Shown here piece by piece: positions 17,766-28,771 of a stretch of DNA of 64,000 nt. Each line of letters starts with the position of its first letter. Within the stretch, counting starts at the first letter, position 1. The notes under the pieces are model-generated. The model saw only the letters and a list, made by a program, of their open reading frames with translations, was not told where the DNA came from and ran no database searches. The stretch is from Vreelandella subglaciescola (GTDB taxonomy: Bacteria > Pseudomonadota > Gammaproteobacteria > Pseudomonadales > Halomonadaceae). The position numbers were made by a program, and so were the translations under genes. Location: assembly GCF_900142895.1 (NCBI RefSeq), contig NZ_LT670847.1, positions 868,001 to 932,000 of the forward strand, given 5' to 3'.

Positions 17766-18686
17766 TCAGAAAAACACATAGTGATCGAAAAGAAGTATCA
17801 CAAACAGGGCCATCAGGTAAGTGATGGAGTATTTGAAGGTGTTTAGTGCTACTCGGCGATCGTCGCCTTTTAGTAACCGTATGGCGTAGTTGAGGAAGCG
17901 TAGACCGAGAACAAGGGCGCCAGCCAAGTATATCCAGCCCGACATGCCTGTAACGAAGGGTAGCATGCTAACCGCCAGCAGCATCAGGGTGTACAGCAGT
18001 ATGTGCAGTTCCGTGTATTTATTGCCGTGGGTGACCGGCAGCATGGGAATGCCTGCCTTCGCGTACTCTTCTTTGCGGTGAATGGCCAGTGCCCAAAAAT
18101 GCGGTGGGGTCCAGGCGAAAATAATCAGAACCAGCAATAATGCATGGCCTTCTACTTGCCCTGTTACCGCCGTCCAGCCGAGCAGGGGCGGCATAGCGCC
18201 CGCGAGACCGCCGATGGTGATGTTCTGAGGCGTGGCCCGTTTGAGGAACAGCGTGTAAACACCGGCATAACCCACCAGAGAGGCCAGAGTGAGCCAGGCG
18301 GTGAGATGGTTTACCTGCCACATCAGTACCGCCATTCCCACACAGGCCAACGCAGTGGCGAACACGATCGCCTCCACCGGGGAGATCTTACCGGTAGCCA
18401 CCGGGCGCTTGCGGGTGCGGGCCATCACCGTGTCAATCTTCTGGTCGACCACGTGGTTGACTACGGCTGCCGCTCCGGCAAGGAAGGCAATGCCCATGTT
18501 GCCCCAGATCAGCACACCCAGGCCGGGCAATCTGGAGGTGGCCAGCAGCATGCCGATGACCGACGTCAGGATCATCAGGGCCACGACTCTGGGCTTGGTC
18601 AGCTCCAGGTAATCCCGCCACGAAATAGCGCGCGTGGATTGGCTGGAAACTCGCTGGGCCGGCAGTACGTCCACTTGCTCACTCAT
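17766..18686 (-). CDS. cyoE: Protoheme IX farnesyltransferase
   Basis: A 306-residue UbiA-family membrane prenyltransferase (CyoE/CtaB) that converts haem B to haem O for haem-copper oxidases. About nine membrane helices are present. The first Asp-rich prenyl-diphosphate site reads NHVVDQKIDTVMARTRKRP, with WTPPHFWALAI in the central region. The start overlaps the ctaA stop as ATGA. Together with ctaA it would supply haem A to the now-broken oxidase in this cluster. Confidence 0.95.
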   Translation of the reverse strand: MSEQVDVLPAQRVSSQSTRAISWRDYLELTKPRVVALMILTSVIGMLLATSRLPGLGVLIWGNMGIAFLAGAAAVVNHVVDQKIDTVMARTRKRPVATGKISPVEAIVFATALACVGMAVLMWQVNHLTAWLTLASLVGYAGVYTLFLKRATPQNITIGGLAGAMPPLLGWTAVTGQVEGHALLLVLIIFAWTPPHFWALAIHRKEEYAKAGIPMLPVTHGNKYTELHILLYTLMLLAVSMLPFVTGMSGWIYLAGALVLGLRFLNYAIRLLKGDDRRVALNTFKYSITYLMALFVILLFDHYVFF

Positions 18687-19816
18687 GCCGTAACCTCCTG
18701 ATGCATTATTGTGGTATGTGTTGCTGTTGAGAGTTGCGCCTGCGGCAGCAGATGGTGCCGCCAGATCAGGTATATCACTGACAGCAGTAGCCCGGCGCCC
18801 ATGGCGTTGTGGGCAACTGCAACAGGGAGGGGAATATGAAACAGTACATTGCCAAGCCCTAAAGCAATCTGGGTTGCCAGTGCCGTGGCAACCAGTCGCA
18901 CCGGGCCATGCAGTTCCCGACTGTTATTCCGGCGCCAGATCCATGCCAGTAAAATGCCGAAATAGGCCAGCACCAGCAGGGCACCTGCCCGGTGGGTTAC
19001 CTGGATCGCCACCCGGCCACCCGCCGTGAGCTGCCCGCCCAGGTAGTTGGGACCGACGTGCTGGGTGATATCAAAACCATGCCGGAAATCCATACCTTCC
19101 GGCCACCACTGGCCCTGGCAGGTGGGCAGATCTGTGCAGGCCACAGCCGCATAATTCGCAGCCGTCCAGGCGCCCAGGGCAATCTGCAGAATAATGAGAA
19201 GCAGACCGCCGTAAAGCCAGGGGCGAAGGCGGGCCAAGCTGGAAGCTGACGCGGCGGGTCCCGAAGGGGCTTCGGGCGTTACCCGGGCAGAGGTGGACTG
19301 AGCTGCCGGGAACGCCCGTAGCCGGAATACCAACACGGCAAGCAAACTCAGTGTGGTGAAGCCGCCAAGCAGGTGCAGGGCAACCACCTGCGGCCATAGC
19401 TTCAATGTAACCGTCCACATACCAAAGGCACCCTGAAGCAGGATGAAGCCGGCAATGAAAAGCGGCAGTTTGAAGGGCACGCCGCTGCGGCGATGACGCA
19501 GTGCGCAGGCGGCCAGGCCAAACACCACCAACCCCAATGTTCCGGCTGCGTAGCGGTGGATCATTTCCGTCCAGCCTTTCACCACATCCACCGGTGTTTC
19601 CGGGAAACGGGTGTTGGCAATGGCAATGTGCGTTTCGCTCTGGGGCACGGTCATGAATCCGTAACATCCGGGCCAGTCGGGGCACCCCAGCCCCGCATCC
19701 ACCAAGCGGGTCCAAGCACCCAACATGATCACCACAACCGCCAGAACCACCGCGAAGGTGGCCCAGTTCACCATGGCGTGTGCCTTTGGCTGGCGACGGC
19801 GGGTCGGATGATTCAA
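18683..19816 (-). CDS. ctaA: Heme A synthase (CtaA/COX15)
   Basis: A 377-residue membrane haem A synthase acting after CyoE. Eight hydrophobic segments are visible, with conserved GxWTRLVDAGLGCPDWPGC near residue 35 and histidines in EMIHRYAAG, HLLGG, THRAGA and HNAMGA that fit the haem ligand pattern. The start is a TTG at 19816 with a strong AGGAGG seven bases upstream; the next in-frame ATG is 14 codons later. It overlaps cyoE by four bases. Confidence 0.93.
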   Translation of the reverse strand: MNHPTRRRQPKAHAMVNWATFAVVLAVVVIMLGAWTRLVDAGLGCPDWPGCYGFMTVPQSETHIAIANTRFPETPVDVVKGWTEMIHRYAAGTLGLVVFGLAACALRHRRSGVPFKLPLFIAGFILLQGAFGMWTVTLKLWPQVVALHLLGGFTTLSLLAVLVFRLRAFPAAQSTSARVTPEAPSGPAASASSLARLRPWLYGGLLLIILQIALGAWTAANYAAVACTDLPTCQGQWWPEGMDFRHGFDITQHVGPNYLGGQLTAGGRVAIQVTHRAGALLVLAYFGILLAWIWRRNNSRELHGPVRLVATALATQIALGLGNVLFHIPLPVAVAHNAMGAGLLLSVIYLIWRHHLLPQAQLSTATHTTIMHQEVTA

Positions 19817-20225
19817 GGTGGCGCCTCCTGGCTGGCTCTCAGTCGACCTTTGACAGTTTGAGCAGATGTTTCAGGTCCTTGAGCATGTCCTTGCCGGAAT
19901 GTTCAGGGCCATAGTGCATCATTACGTTGCCAAAGGGATCCACCAGCACAATGCGCGGTTCCTGTTCGGGGTTTACCGCTGCAGGCCACGCCGGGGTTGC
20001 GCCACGCGCCGGCACCAGGCGCTCCATTAATCGGTAATCGGTCGCCAGGCGGGCATCCAGATCATCGTTAACGCTGCCCAGTACCGCTGCTCTGGACACA
20101 CGATTTGCGTTTTTACCCAGCGCAACGTTCGCTTGTCGAGCCAGATACAACAGCTCTTTGAAGTGGTTATAGTTTCCCGGACACACAAACGCAGGTAATC
20201 TCACCTGCCCATCGAGGTGTGTGTC

Positions 20226-20525
20226 ATGAGCCAGAAAAAAGCCAATTCCTATACCGCTGAATTTAAAGAGGCCGCCGTCAAATTGGCGACGGAATCAAAT
20301 CAACCGGTGACCCAATCTGCCAGGGAGCTGGGCGTTAACGTCAATACGCTGCATACCTGGGTCGACAAGTACTCTGGTAAACGAGAGGTCGGCAGTTCCG
20401 GCCAGGTGAATGACCCGCACCTGTATGAAGAGCTGAAACAGCTGCGGCGCGAGAATGCTCGCCTCAAGGAGGAACGCGAACTGCTAAAAAAGGCGGCGGC
20501 CTTCTTCGCCAAGGAATCTCGCTGA
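20226..20525 (+). CDS. IS3 orfA: helix-turn-helix protein
   Basis: A 99-residue OrfA with an N-terminal helix-turn-helix ([15 protein letters not shown], then [19 protein letters not shown]) and a C-terminal leucine-zipper-like helix ending [16 protein letters not shown]. In IS3 elements OrfA regulates transposition, and frameshifting at the A6G run near its end yields the OrfAB transposase. The start at 20226 is preferred to a GTG-like codon at 20217. Confidence 0.85.
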   Translation: MSQKKANSYTAEFKEAAVKLATESNQPVTQSARELGVNVNTLHTWVDKYSGKREVGSSGQVNDPHLYEELKQLRRENARLKEERELLKKAAAFFAKESR

Positions 20526-20572
20526 GGTACGCCTTCATCGAAGCACACCAGAGAGCGTTCGATACTGCCCTG

Positions 20573-21388
20573 ATGTGCCGAGTGTTTGAGGTGTCTCGCA
20601 GTGGTTACTATGAGTGGCGCTCTCGGCCACCCTGCCAGCGAGATCAGCAAGATGAGGCGTTGAAGGCGAGGATCCGAGACCACCATACGCAGAGCCGGGC
20701 AACCTACGGCACGCGGCGTATCCAGCAGACACTGGCCAGTGAGGGCGAGGCGATCAGCCGTCGTCGGCTTGCCAGGCTAATGAGAGAGGAAGGCTTGGTG
20801 TGTAAGACACGGCGGAAATTTAAGGCGACCACGAATTCAAAGCACGGCAAGCCGGTTGCTTCGAATCTTCTGAATCGCACCTTCTCGGCCGCGCAGCCGG
20901 ATCAAGCCTATGTCGGTGACATCACCTACATTCCGACACGGGAAGGCTGGCTCTACCTGGCCGTCTTCATCGACCTCTACTCGCGAGCGGTGGTGGGCTG
21001 GTCGATGGATAGCCGCATGCCCGCCTCACTGGTACATGATGCGCTGACCATGGCCGTCCGGAAGCGGCAGCCAGAAAATGGGTTGCTGGTACATAGTGAC
21101 CGAGGTAGCCAGTATGCCTCCGATAGTTTTCAGTGGTTGCTAAAGCAGCATGACTTCCGGTGCAGCATGAGCCGAAAGGGGAATTGCTGGGATAACGCAC
21201 CCTCCGAGAGCTTCTTTCACACCCTGAAGACTGAGCTGGTGTACCACGAAGATTTCAGAACGCGAGAAAAGGCGAAACAAGCCATTTTCGAGTATATCGA
21301 AGTGTTTTATAACCGAGTTCGGCTGCACTCCAGCAACGGCTACATGAGTCCGATGGACTATGAGTCAGAGCGACGAACGGCCGCTTGA
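20573..21388 (+). CDS. IS3 orfB: DDE transposase domain
   Basis: The rve integrase-core part of the transposase, with D in [11 protein letters not shown] in HSDRGSQY and the glutamate in [13 protein letters not shown], which form the DDE triad 35 residues apart in the D-E step as is typical of the family. The frame extends upstream of the listed ATG to about 20500, so the natural product is probably the OrfA-OrfB fusion made by -1 frameshifting. It appears intact. Confidence 0.9.
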   Translation: MCRVFEVSRSGYYEWRSRPPCQRDQQDEALKARIRDHHTQSRATYGTRRIQQTLASEGEAISRRRLARLMREEGLVCKTRRKFKATTNSKHGKPVASNLLNRTFSAAQPDQAYVGDITYIPTREGWLYLAVFIDLYSRAVVGWSMDSRMPASLVHDALTMAVRKRQPENGLLVHSDRGSQYASDSFQWLLKQHDFRCSMSRKGNCWDNAPSESFFHTLKTELVYHEDFRTREKAKQAIFEYIEVFYNRVRLHSSNGYMSPMDYESERRTAA

Positions 21389-21732
21389 AAATGTGTCCGG
21401 AAAACTGTTGCCAGATCACTTCACAGCGGTTGTCACACTCGCCGGCTGCGACCACAAGCAGCCACTGGGGATCCGTCTGGCCCCTGCTGAAACGCTCGGC
21501 CAGCGGTTTTCCCGACAGTGTCTCAAGATGGAGGTCCGCCACCGGCACCGTGGGCTGGATCAGCGCACCCAGGTTGGTGTGTTCCGTCGGGTTCAGCCAG
21601 CCGGTATAGAACATAACGGTGGCCAGAATCATCGGTCCGAACCCCAGGGCAAACAGAAGAAATGCCGTACGCCGGCCTCTGCGGGCCTGCGTGGGAGTGG
21701 GTTGGCGTTTTTGTTGATCTTGCGATATCTGG

Positions 21733-22470
21733 CTAGCCACTGTCATTGCCACTACGAGCTCCTGTTTTTCTATAACTCGCTACTACACTCAATATAGTCA
21801 GCACTATGGCAAGCGCAAACCACTGAGTGGCATATCCGTAGTGAGTTTGTGGCCCCATCCGGTCCGGCTGCCAATCGGCGCGGTACGCTCCTGGCTGTTC
21901 GTTGTCCTGGAGCCGGATGATGGCACTGGGAAGTTCTGCAACCTCGGCTCTCGCAACCGCCCCGGGAAGCGATTGCACCCGTCGTGGCCAGCCACTGTCC
22001 TTTGCTGATGAATCGGACAGCACCGGTGGTTCCGGGTACTCACTGACCCGTCCGGTCAGGGTAGAAACGCCCTCAGGCGGAGTTACATCGGGGAGCTCAT
22101 TGCGTGTTCTGGGCGCCGCTATCCATCCTCTGTTGACCAGTACCGGTGGGCCTTCAAGGGGAAAAAAAACGGTCAGCACTTCGTAACCGACTATGCCATC
22201 GCGGGTTCGGTTGTCCAGCAGCCAGCTGCGCTCACCGAAAAGCCCGGTCACCGTCAGCGGCCTGCCCTTCTCCAGCCCGCTGGCGACCAGCTCCGGCCAG
22301 TCCATGTCACGCGCCTCCTGTTGCCACTGATCGAGCATCACCTGCTTTTCTTCCGCCCGGTTCAGTTGCCAGATACCCAGACTCACCAATAACGGTAAAA
22401 AAATCGCCGCAAAAACCATCAATCGCCAGTCTGGCTGCCATCGCCGAGCGTGGTGTTTTGCGTCAGTCAT
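21733..22470 (-). CDS. SURF1-family cytochrome oxidase assembly protein
   Basis: A 245-residue SURF1/Shy1-family protein that assists haem A insertion into subunit I. It has the expected two membrane anchors (residues about 16-33 and 213-231) with a periplasmic domain between. Family motifs include LGIWQLNRAEEKQ near the first helix and VNRGWIAAP in the middle. Its end overlaps the start of the next cluster gene by 20 bases. It appears intact although its client oxidase is not. Confidence 0.92.
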   Translation of the reverse strand: MTDAKHHARRWQPDWRLMVFAAIFLPLLVSLGIWQLNRAEEKQVMLDQWQQEARDMDWPELVASGLEKGRPLTVTGLFGERSWLLDNRTRDGIVGYEVLTVFFPLEGPPVLVNRGWIAAPRTRNELPDVTPPEGVSTLTGRVSEYPEPPVLSDSSAKDSGWPRRVQSLPGAVARAEVAELPSAIIRLQDNEQPGAYRADWQPDRMGPQTHYGYATQWFALAIVLTILSVVASYRKTGARSGNDSG

Positions 22471-22551
22471 GGTCTGCTACAGTGAATCTGAGCAACACCA
22501 TACGGCGACATATCAAACAAATACGCATCTGCCGACATCACAGGCGATCTT

Positions 22552-22755
22552 ATGCTCAAAACGCTCATCATTATTCTCATGCTCGCCGTCATTGTGAGCC
22601 TGTTCAGCGGTCTGTTTTTTCTCATCAAAGATGGCGGAAAAACCAACCGCGTGGTGAATTCTCTGGCTATCCGGGTCACGCTGAGCGTCCTTCTCCTGTC
22701 GGTTATTCTTTTGACCCTGTGGCATGGGGACCTGTCGCTGCACTCAACCCCCTGA
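22552..22755 (+). CDS. Small twin-transmembrane protein (DUF2909-like)
   Basis: A 67-residue protein of two hydrophobic helices (residues about 3-26 and 40-58) joined by a short polar loop, KDGGKTNRVVNSLAIR. Proteins of this form occur next to coxC in pseudomonad-type oxidase clusters. It is encoded on the plus strand, opposite to the rest of the cluster, between SURF1 and coxC. The function is not known; the setting suggests a small assembly or stability partner of the oxidase. Confidence 0.75.
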   Translation: MLKTLIIILMLAVIVSLFSGLFFLIKDGGKTNRVVNSLAIRVTLSVLLLSVILLTLWHGDLSLHSTP

Positions 22756-23580
22756 GAATGCTCCCGGCGCCGTCATAGCACATACACGAACACAAATAGC
22801 CCCAGCCAGATCACGTCCACGAAGTGCCAGTACCAGGAGGCAGCCTCAAACCCAAAGTGATTGTCTGAGGTAAAATGCCCTTTGTTAATGCGAATGAACA
22901 TAATGCTCAGCATCAGGGTGCCCAGCATGACGTGAACGCCGTGGAAACCGGTGAGCATGAAAAATGTGGTGCCGTAAATGCCGGACTGAAGAGTCAGACC
23001 GAGCTCCTCATAGGCATGCATATACTCTTCTGCCTGCAGGAACAGAAAACCCAGCGCTAACATGATTGTAGCCGCGAGCCAGATCTTCAGTTTTTTCCGG
23101 TGATTCGCCTTAAGCGCGTGATGGGCAACCGTTACGGTCAAAGAGGAAGTGACCAGAAGGATGGTGTTTACCAGCGGCAAACCCCAGGCCCCGATCACGG
23201 ATTCAGCCGCGGGATAGGCTTCCGGATCCGGGTTATTAATTAAAGGCCAGGTGGCCTGAAAGCCCTCCCAGAGCATATTGGAACTCCCCCGATCGCCTTC
23301 CCCCCCAAGCCAGGGCACGGCAAACATACGGGTATAGAATAACGCACCAAAAAAAGCCCCAAAGAACATGACTTCGGAGAAAATAAACCAGCTCATGCCC
23401 CAGCGGAACGAGCGGTCCATTTGTGGGCTATAAAGGCCAGACCGGCTTTCTTTGATCACGCTGCCGAACCAGCCAAACAGCATGTAAATCATGATCAGCA
23501 CGCCGGCTGTAGTGGCATAGTCAATTTGGCCAGCTGGTTTTGAGTGTATGATCACTCCGAGAGAAAATCAGGTGGACATA

Positions 23581-24755
<1,175 letters not shown>

Positions 24756-24935
24756 CCACTACAGGCCGCAAATACAATCCAGGCGCTGCCGGTACTTTCT
24801 CCCTGGTTGCTGTTGACCATAATCGAGGCCGTCCCGTACAGAGTCACCCCCAAGCCAACCGTCGCAACAATAGGCCACTTGCTCTGTTCGGGAACATAGT
24901 ATGTCTGATAATCCGCCATAGCAGTCTCCGATGGC

Positions 24936-25574
24936 TTATCCATTATCGATTGCTGTTGTGTATTCCCGGGCATTGATCATTGCTATATTTAAGATGGTTT
25001 CCAGAGGCGTACGTCTAACGGCCGTTGGCTCACCCTGGTCATAAAGCGTATAGGACAACGTCAGTTTGGTGATGTAATCAGGAAGATCAGGGTCGACGAT
25101 AAAGACCAGAGGCATTTCCGCGCTCTGCCCAGCCGCCAACGGCTGCTGATTAAAGCAGAAACATTCGGTTTTATGAAAATACAGCGTGCCCTCGGATGGC
25201 GACAGACTGGGTATCGCCTGCGCCACCATATCCTGGTCGGTTGGATTCTCGGCGTAAAAATTCATGGTGGTCGGCTCACCGGGGTGCACTTCAACGCTGT
25301 GGGCTACTGGCCGAAAAATCCAGGGCATATCCGGGCCGTTCTGCGCCAGAAACTGAACCTTGACGGTGCGCTTCATGTCAGCAGCGGCGGTTTCGGTGGA
25401 CTCATAGCGGCCACTGGTTTTGCCATTGATGCCAGTGATATCACAGAACACGTCATACAGAGGCACCAGTGCAAAACCGAAAGCAAACATCCCGACAACG
25501 CCAACCATACACCAGCCAATAACCCGCGAGTTGCTCCGTGGCTTGGTGGGTTTATTTTGCAGTTGATCTGCCAT
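24936..25574 (-). CDS. ctaG: Cytochrome c oxidase assembly protein CtaG/Cox11
   Basis: A 212-residue Cox11-type copper chaperone for the CuB site of oxidase subunit I. One N-terminal membrane helix (residues about 20-40) is followed by a periplasmic immunoglobulin-like domain. The copper motif CFCF is present in HKTECFCFNQQPL near residue 143. AGGAGG lies ten bases before the ATG and overlaps the coxA remnant's stop region, as in an operon. It appears intact. Confidence 0.94.
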   Translation of the reverse strand: MADQLQNKPTKPRSNSRVIGWCMVGVVGMFAFGFALVPLYDVFCDITGINGKTSGRYESTETAAADMKRTVKVQFLAQNGPDMPWIFRPVAHSVEVHPGEPTTMNFYAENPTDQDMVAQAIPSLSPSEGTLYFHKTECFCFNQQPLAAGQSAEMPLVFIVDPDLPDYITKLTLSYTLYDQGEPTAVRRTPLETILNIAMINAREYTTAIDNG

Positions 25575-25586
25575 GCTGCCTGCCTC

Positions 25587-25738
25587 CTATTTCACATCCG
25601 GTGGAGTGGAAAAGGTGTGATAAGGCGCCGGAGAAGGTATCTCCCACTCGAGCCCTTCTGCGCCTTCCCAGGGCTTAGCGGGGGCCTTTTTACCGCCTCT
25701 GGCACACTTCACAACAATCAGCAGGAACAACAACTGAG
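25587..25738 (-). pseudogene. coxA: C-terminal remnant of cytochrome c oxidase subunit I
   Basis: Fifty in-frame codons before a TAG stop encode a final hydrophobic stretch (QLLFLLIVV), then GLEWEIPSPAPYHTFSTPP, the characteristic end of bacterial COX1. All of the upstream coxA, including the haem and CuB ligands, is missing and replaced by an IS1380 copy at 25739. This is too short to be found as an ordinary gene. It sits directly upstream of ctaG, as expected for coxA. Confidence 0.9.
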
Positions 25739-27455
25739 CCCGCCTTATTCACCGGGCTGAGACAGAAAAGAAGATGGCGAGCAGTTTCTCTTGTAGAATC
25801 AATATGTTCCTAACCGAACTTGACTCAAGAGGACCACTCGCCATGGGTGAAAGCCTATCCCCCTGGACCCCGTCATGCAACGGGTCCATCCGCGTCGAGC
25901 TCAGCGGCCATCGCACCACCAGCGACAGCGGTGCTTTGCTGTTGCGTGAAGCCCTCGACAACAGCGGCATGATCGATGCGCTGGACGACCATCTGGTCGA
26001 TCATCGCGACCCGGATCGCGTCCGCCACTCGTTAGCCAGCCAGCTGCGTACCCTGGTGCTGCAGCGTTCGATGGGCTGGATCGACCTCAGCGATACCGAT
26101 ACGCTTCGCCGTGACCCGCTCTGGCAGCTAGCCTGCAGTGATGCCCGCGGGACAACGCCGTTGGCTCAGGACCGGCCATCTCAAGCGACGCTGTCGCGGC
26201 TGCTGACGTGCCTGGGCCGCGACGACAATATCGATACCGTGCATGAGGGCCTGCTGCGGCTGGCGGTCTGGCGACTGACCTCGCTGAACGGCGGCGAACG
26301 CCCCGAGCATCTGACGCTGGACATCGACGGCTTGCCGATCGACGTTCACGGCCACCAGGGCGGTTCGGCGTTTCATGGACTTTACGGGGCCAGAATCTAC
26401 TCGCCTTTGGTGGCCTCGCTGGCAGAGACCGGCGACATGGTGGGCGGCCTGCTGCGTGAAGGTAACGCCGGCCCAGCCGAGAATGCCGATACCTGGATCC
26501 CACATCTGGTGCGGCGACTCAACGAGAGCACCGGGGCCAAGGTCAAGGTGCGCATCGACGCCGGCTTCACCGACAACGACACGCTTGAGGCGCTGGAAGA
26601 TCGCGACATCGAGTATCTGGGCCGGTTGCGCAGTCATACGGGCCTGCAGACACTGGCAGCGCCACATCTGAAGCGGCCACGCGGCCGGCCCCCCGAGCAA
26701 CCTCGGGAATGGTGCCATGACCTGGCGTACCAAGCCGGTACCTGGCCGGCGCCGCGGCGCGTGGTGCTGGTGGTACAAGAGCGGCCCGATGATCTGCTGC
26801 TGCATGCCTTCTTTTTGGTCACCAATCTCGGCAAGTTCGACTGGCCGCCGGAAAAGGTCCTGGCGCTTTATCGCAAGCGCGGCAGCGCCGAAGCCCACAT
26901 GGGCGAGGTGAAGTCGTCGCTCGATATGCATCTCTCCTCGACTGATCGCGGTGTCTCCACCGTCCAGGACGTCATGGCCCGCAACGAGGTAAACCTGCTG
27001 CTGACTCTCTGCGCTTATCAGGTGCTACACGGGCTGCGTTGCCTGTTGGAACGACAGACCCGGCAGGGCTGGAGCCTGAAGCGGATGCGCGAGCAGGTGC
27101 TCAAGGTGGCCGCCACGCTGACAGTGCACGCCCGGCGTATCACCGTGCACCTCGGCGATGCCGCCGACAAATGGTGGCCATCCTTACTGAAGGGGTTGCC
27201 GCGGCTGACGGCATTGACCTGACACGTCGCATTACTCAGCCTTTTCCAGCAGACAAAACGGCCACTATGGAGGCCGACGACCACGGCTGCGCCGTCACTC
27301 GAAACCAATGAACTTCAGTTATAAATATCACGGCATTGATACGATAAAGCTATGTGCTAATCGGCTACTCAGCGACCGTATGACATAAAAGCCGGTCGGT
27401 CCCGGTCACCACGGGACGTAAAACGCTCGTTCGGCGTCCTGATGAATAAGGCGGG
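25739..27455 (+). mobile_element. IS1380-family element, copy A (1717 bp)
   Basis: A complete 1717-bp element with termini CCCGCCTTATTCA on both ends. It carries one transposase gene. The 5-bp flanks differ (CTGAG left, GTACA right), and they lie in two different genes: the end of coxA on the left and coxB on the right. That pattern fits recombination between two like-oriented copies with loss of the DNA between. Three further copies are at 48991, 53435 and 55549. Confidence 0.95.
25843..27222 (+). CDS. IS1380-family transposase (copy A)
   Basis: A 459-residue DDE transposase of the IS1380 family. Acidic motifs are LTLDIDGLPIDVHG, VRIDAGFTDNDTLEAL and KRGSAEAHMGEVKSS. The start ATG at 25843 (MGESLSPW) follows AAGAGGACC. 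The frame is open further upstream but includes non-conserved IS end sequence. It looks intact and is identical at protein level to copy D. Confidence 0.92.
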   Translation: MGESLSPWTPSCNGSIRVELSGHRTTSDSGALLLREALDNSGMIDALDDHLVDHRDPDRVRHSLASQLRTLVLQRSMGWIDLSDTDTLRRDPLWQLACSDARGTTPLAQDRPSQATLSRLLTCLGRDDNIDTVHEGLLRLAVWRLTSLNGGERPEHLTLDIDGLPIDVHGHQGGSAFHGLYGARIYSPLVASLAETGDMVGGLLREGNAGPAENADTWIPHLVRRLNESTGAKVKVRIDAGFTDNDTLEALEDRDIEYLGRLRSHTGLQTLAAPHLKRPRGRPPEQPREWCHDLAYQAGTWPAPRRVVLVVQERPDDLLLHAFFLVTNLGKFDWPPEKVLALYRKRGSAEAHMGEVKSSLDMHLSSTDRGVSTVQDVMARNEVNLLLTLCAYQVLHGLRCLLERQTRQGWSLKRMREQVLKVAATLTVHARRITVHLGDAADKWWPSLLKGLPRLTALT

Positions 27456-27690
27456 GTACATGTCTACCAGGGTGGCGGTGGCGGGAATCGCCATGATGAC
27501 CAGAATGACAAGGGGTATGAGCGTCCAGAGAACCTCAACCAGGGGGTGTTCATGGAAGTTTGCCGGCTTTGCGCCCTTGGATTTGCGATGAGCGAAAATA
27601 GACCAGAACATGACCCCGAATACCACGACGCCGATAGCGACGCAGATCCAGAAAATAGTCATGTGAAGGTTGAAGATATCGTTACTGGTA

Positions 27691-28771
27691 AGTGCTTATC
27701 CATATATTTTCAGGCATAATACTGGCAAATTCTCCCCTTTAGGATGGCAACATGGCAAGGCGCTTCATCCCTTCCCTGGCAGAAGCCGACCGGCAGGCGT
27801 TGGCACATGTCCATCAGTACGGTCAGAAGCGTGCCTCGCGCCGCCGCGCTCATGCGATCCTCTTGAGCGACCAAGGCTATACCATCACCCAAATCAGCGA
27901 TATTTTGGAGGTCGGAAGAAACACCCTGACGATCTGGTTTCAGAAGTGGGAGACCTCGGGTCTCGAAGAACTCGTCGATAAACCTCGGAGCGGTCGCACC
28001 CCGATCCTTGATGACAGCGATAGAGAGCGGCTTCAGGCCTTGATAGAAGAGCACCCTCATCAGCTGCGCACTCTGCAGGCCCGACTGCAGGAAGAAACAG
28101 GAAAAACCTTTAGCACGGGCACCTTGCGCCGAGCGTTGAAAAAAAAATCTCAATAGCTTCAAGCGCATTCGGCATTCACTGAAGGGCCGTCGTGATGAGA
28201 CAGATTTTCGCCATACGCAGGGCCTTCTGACAGTGCTCCAGGAGAGCGAAGATCAAGGCGAACACGAGCTTTACTATTTCGATGAATCCGGCTTTTCCCA
28301 GACGTCATCAGTACCCTATGCATGGAGCCCTGTCGGTAAGCCATGGGAAGTGACGGCGTACTCGCATAGCCATAGGCTGAACGTGCTGGGGTTCCTTAGC
28401 CGAACAGGGAAGCTGGTTTACCACACCACCACCGAGTCGGTTACGACGGAGACCGTCATCGAGGCATTTGATCAATTTGTGGCTCAGAAAGATCCCGATG
28501 CCTTCGCCATCGTCGTGTTGGACAATGCCAGCATGCATCGCTCCAAAGCGTTTAAGCGCAAGATTCTGGAATGGATGTCGCATCGCGTGCATCTGGTTTA
28601 CCTATCCGCTTACTCGCCAGAGCTGAACTTGATCGAGATCCTGTGGCGGCAGGTCAAATACCACTGGCTGCCCATCGATGCTTATCTCTCGTTTGACCGG
28701 CTCTGCGATGCAGTCCATCGACAGCTCAGGAGCTACGGCACGGAGCGCACGATTAATTATGCGTAGACACT
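27691..28771 (+). mobile_element. IS630-family element (1081 bp) in coxB
   Basis: The ends read AGTGCTTATCC (left) and, read inward, AGTGTCTACGC (right). They are flanked by the TA dinucleotide duplication (27689-27690 and 28772-28773) expected of IS630/Tc1-mariner-type insertion. It carries a transposase in two frames. Confidence 0.92.
27752..28766 (+). CDS. IS630-family transposase, split by a frameshift at an A9 run
   Basis: The first frame (27752-28156) encodes an N-terminal helix-turn-helix DNA-binding part starting MARRFIPSLAEADRQALAHV and ends just after an A9 tract at about 28138-28146. The second frame continues with NSFKRIRHSLKGRR and the catalytic core: YYFDESGFS, VVLDNASMHRS and ELNLIEILWRQVK, the DDE triad. 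A +1 (or -2) slip on the A9 run joins them. Programmed frameshifting is known in some IS630 elements, so this may be functional. Confidence 0.88.

Larger units (their letters stand above)
20169..21406 (+). mobile_element. IS3-family insertion sequence, copy 1 (~1.24 kb)
   Basis: A two-ORF IS3-family element inserted in the gene between ctaA and SURF1. Imperfect terminal inverted repeats are AGTTTCCCGGACACA on the left and, read inward, AGTTTTCCGGACACA on the right. The trinucleotide GTT flanks both sides and may be the target duplication, though the exact ends are uncertain by a few bases. orfA and orfB are in different frames with an A6G slippery run near the end of orfA (CTAAAAAAGG at about 20484), as in other IS3 members. 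It is not the same element as the IS3 at 23.5 kb. Confidence 0.85.
19839..21752 (-). pseudogene. Cytochrome oxidase cluster membrane protein, split by IS3 element
   Basis: The 5' part (21752 to ~21407) encodes an N-terminal membrane segment (TAFLLFALGFGPMILATVMF) and continues to AAGECDNRCEVIWQ. The 3' part (~20168 to 19839) resumes with LLYLARQANVALGKN and ends KHLLKLSKVD. Together they form a thioredoxin-like hypothetical protein that usually sits between SURF1 and ctaA in pseudomonad and Marinobacter-type oxidase clusters. A GTG start at 21752 has AGGAG six bases upstream and overlaps the SURF1 gene end. An IS3-family element (20169-21406) separates the halves. Simple excision leaves the two halves one base out of frame, so another small change has occurred or the element ends are misplaced. 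Confidence 0.75.
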
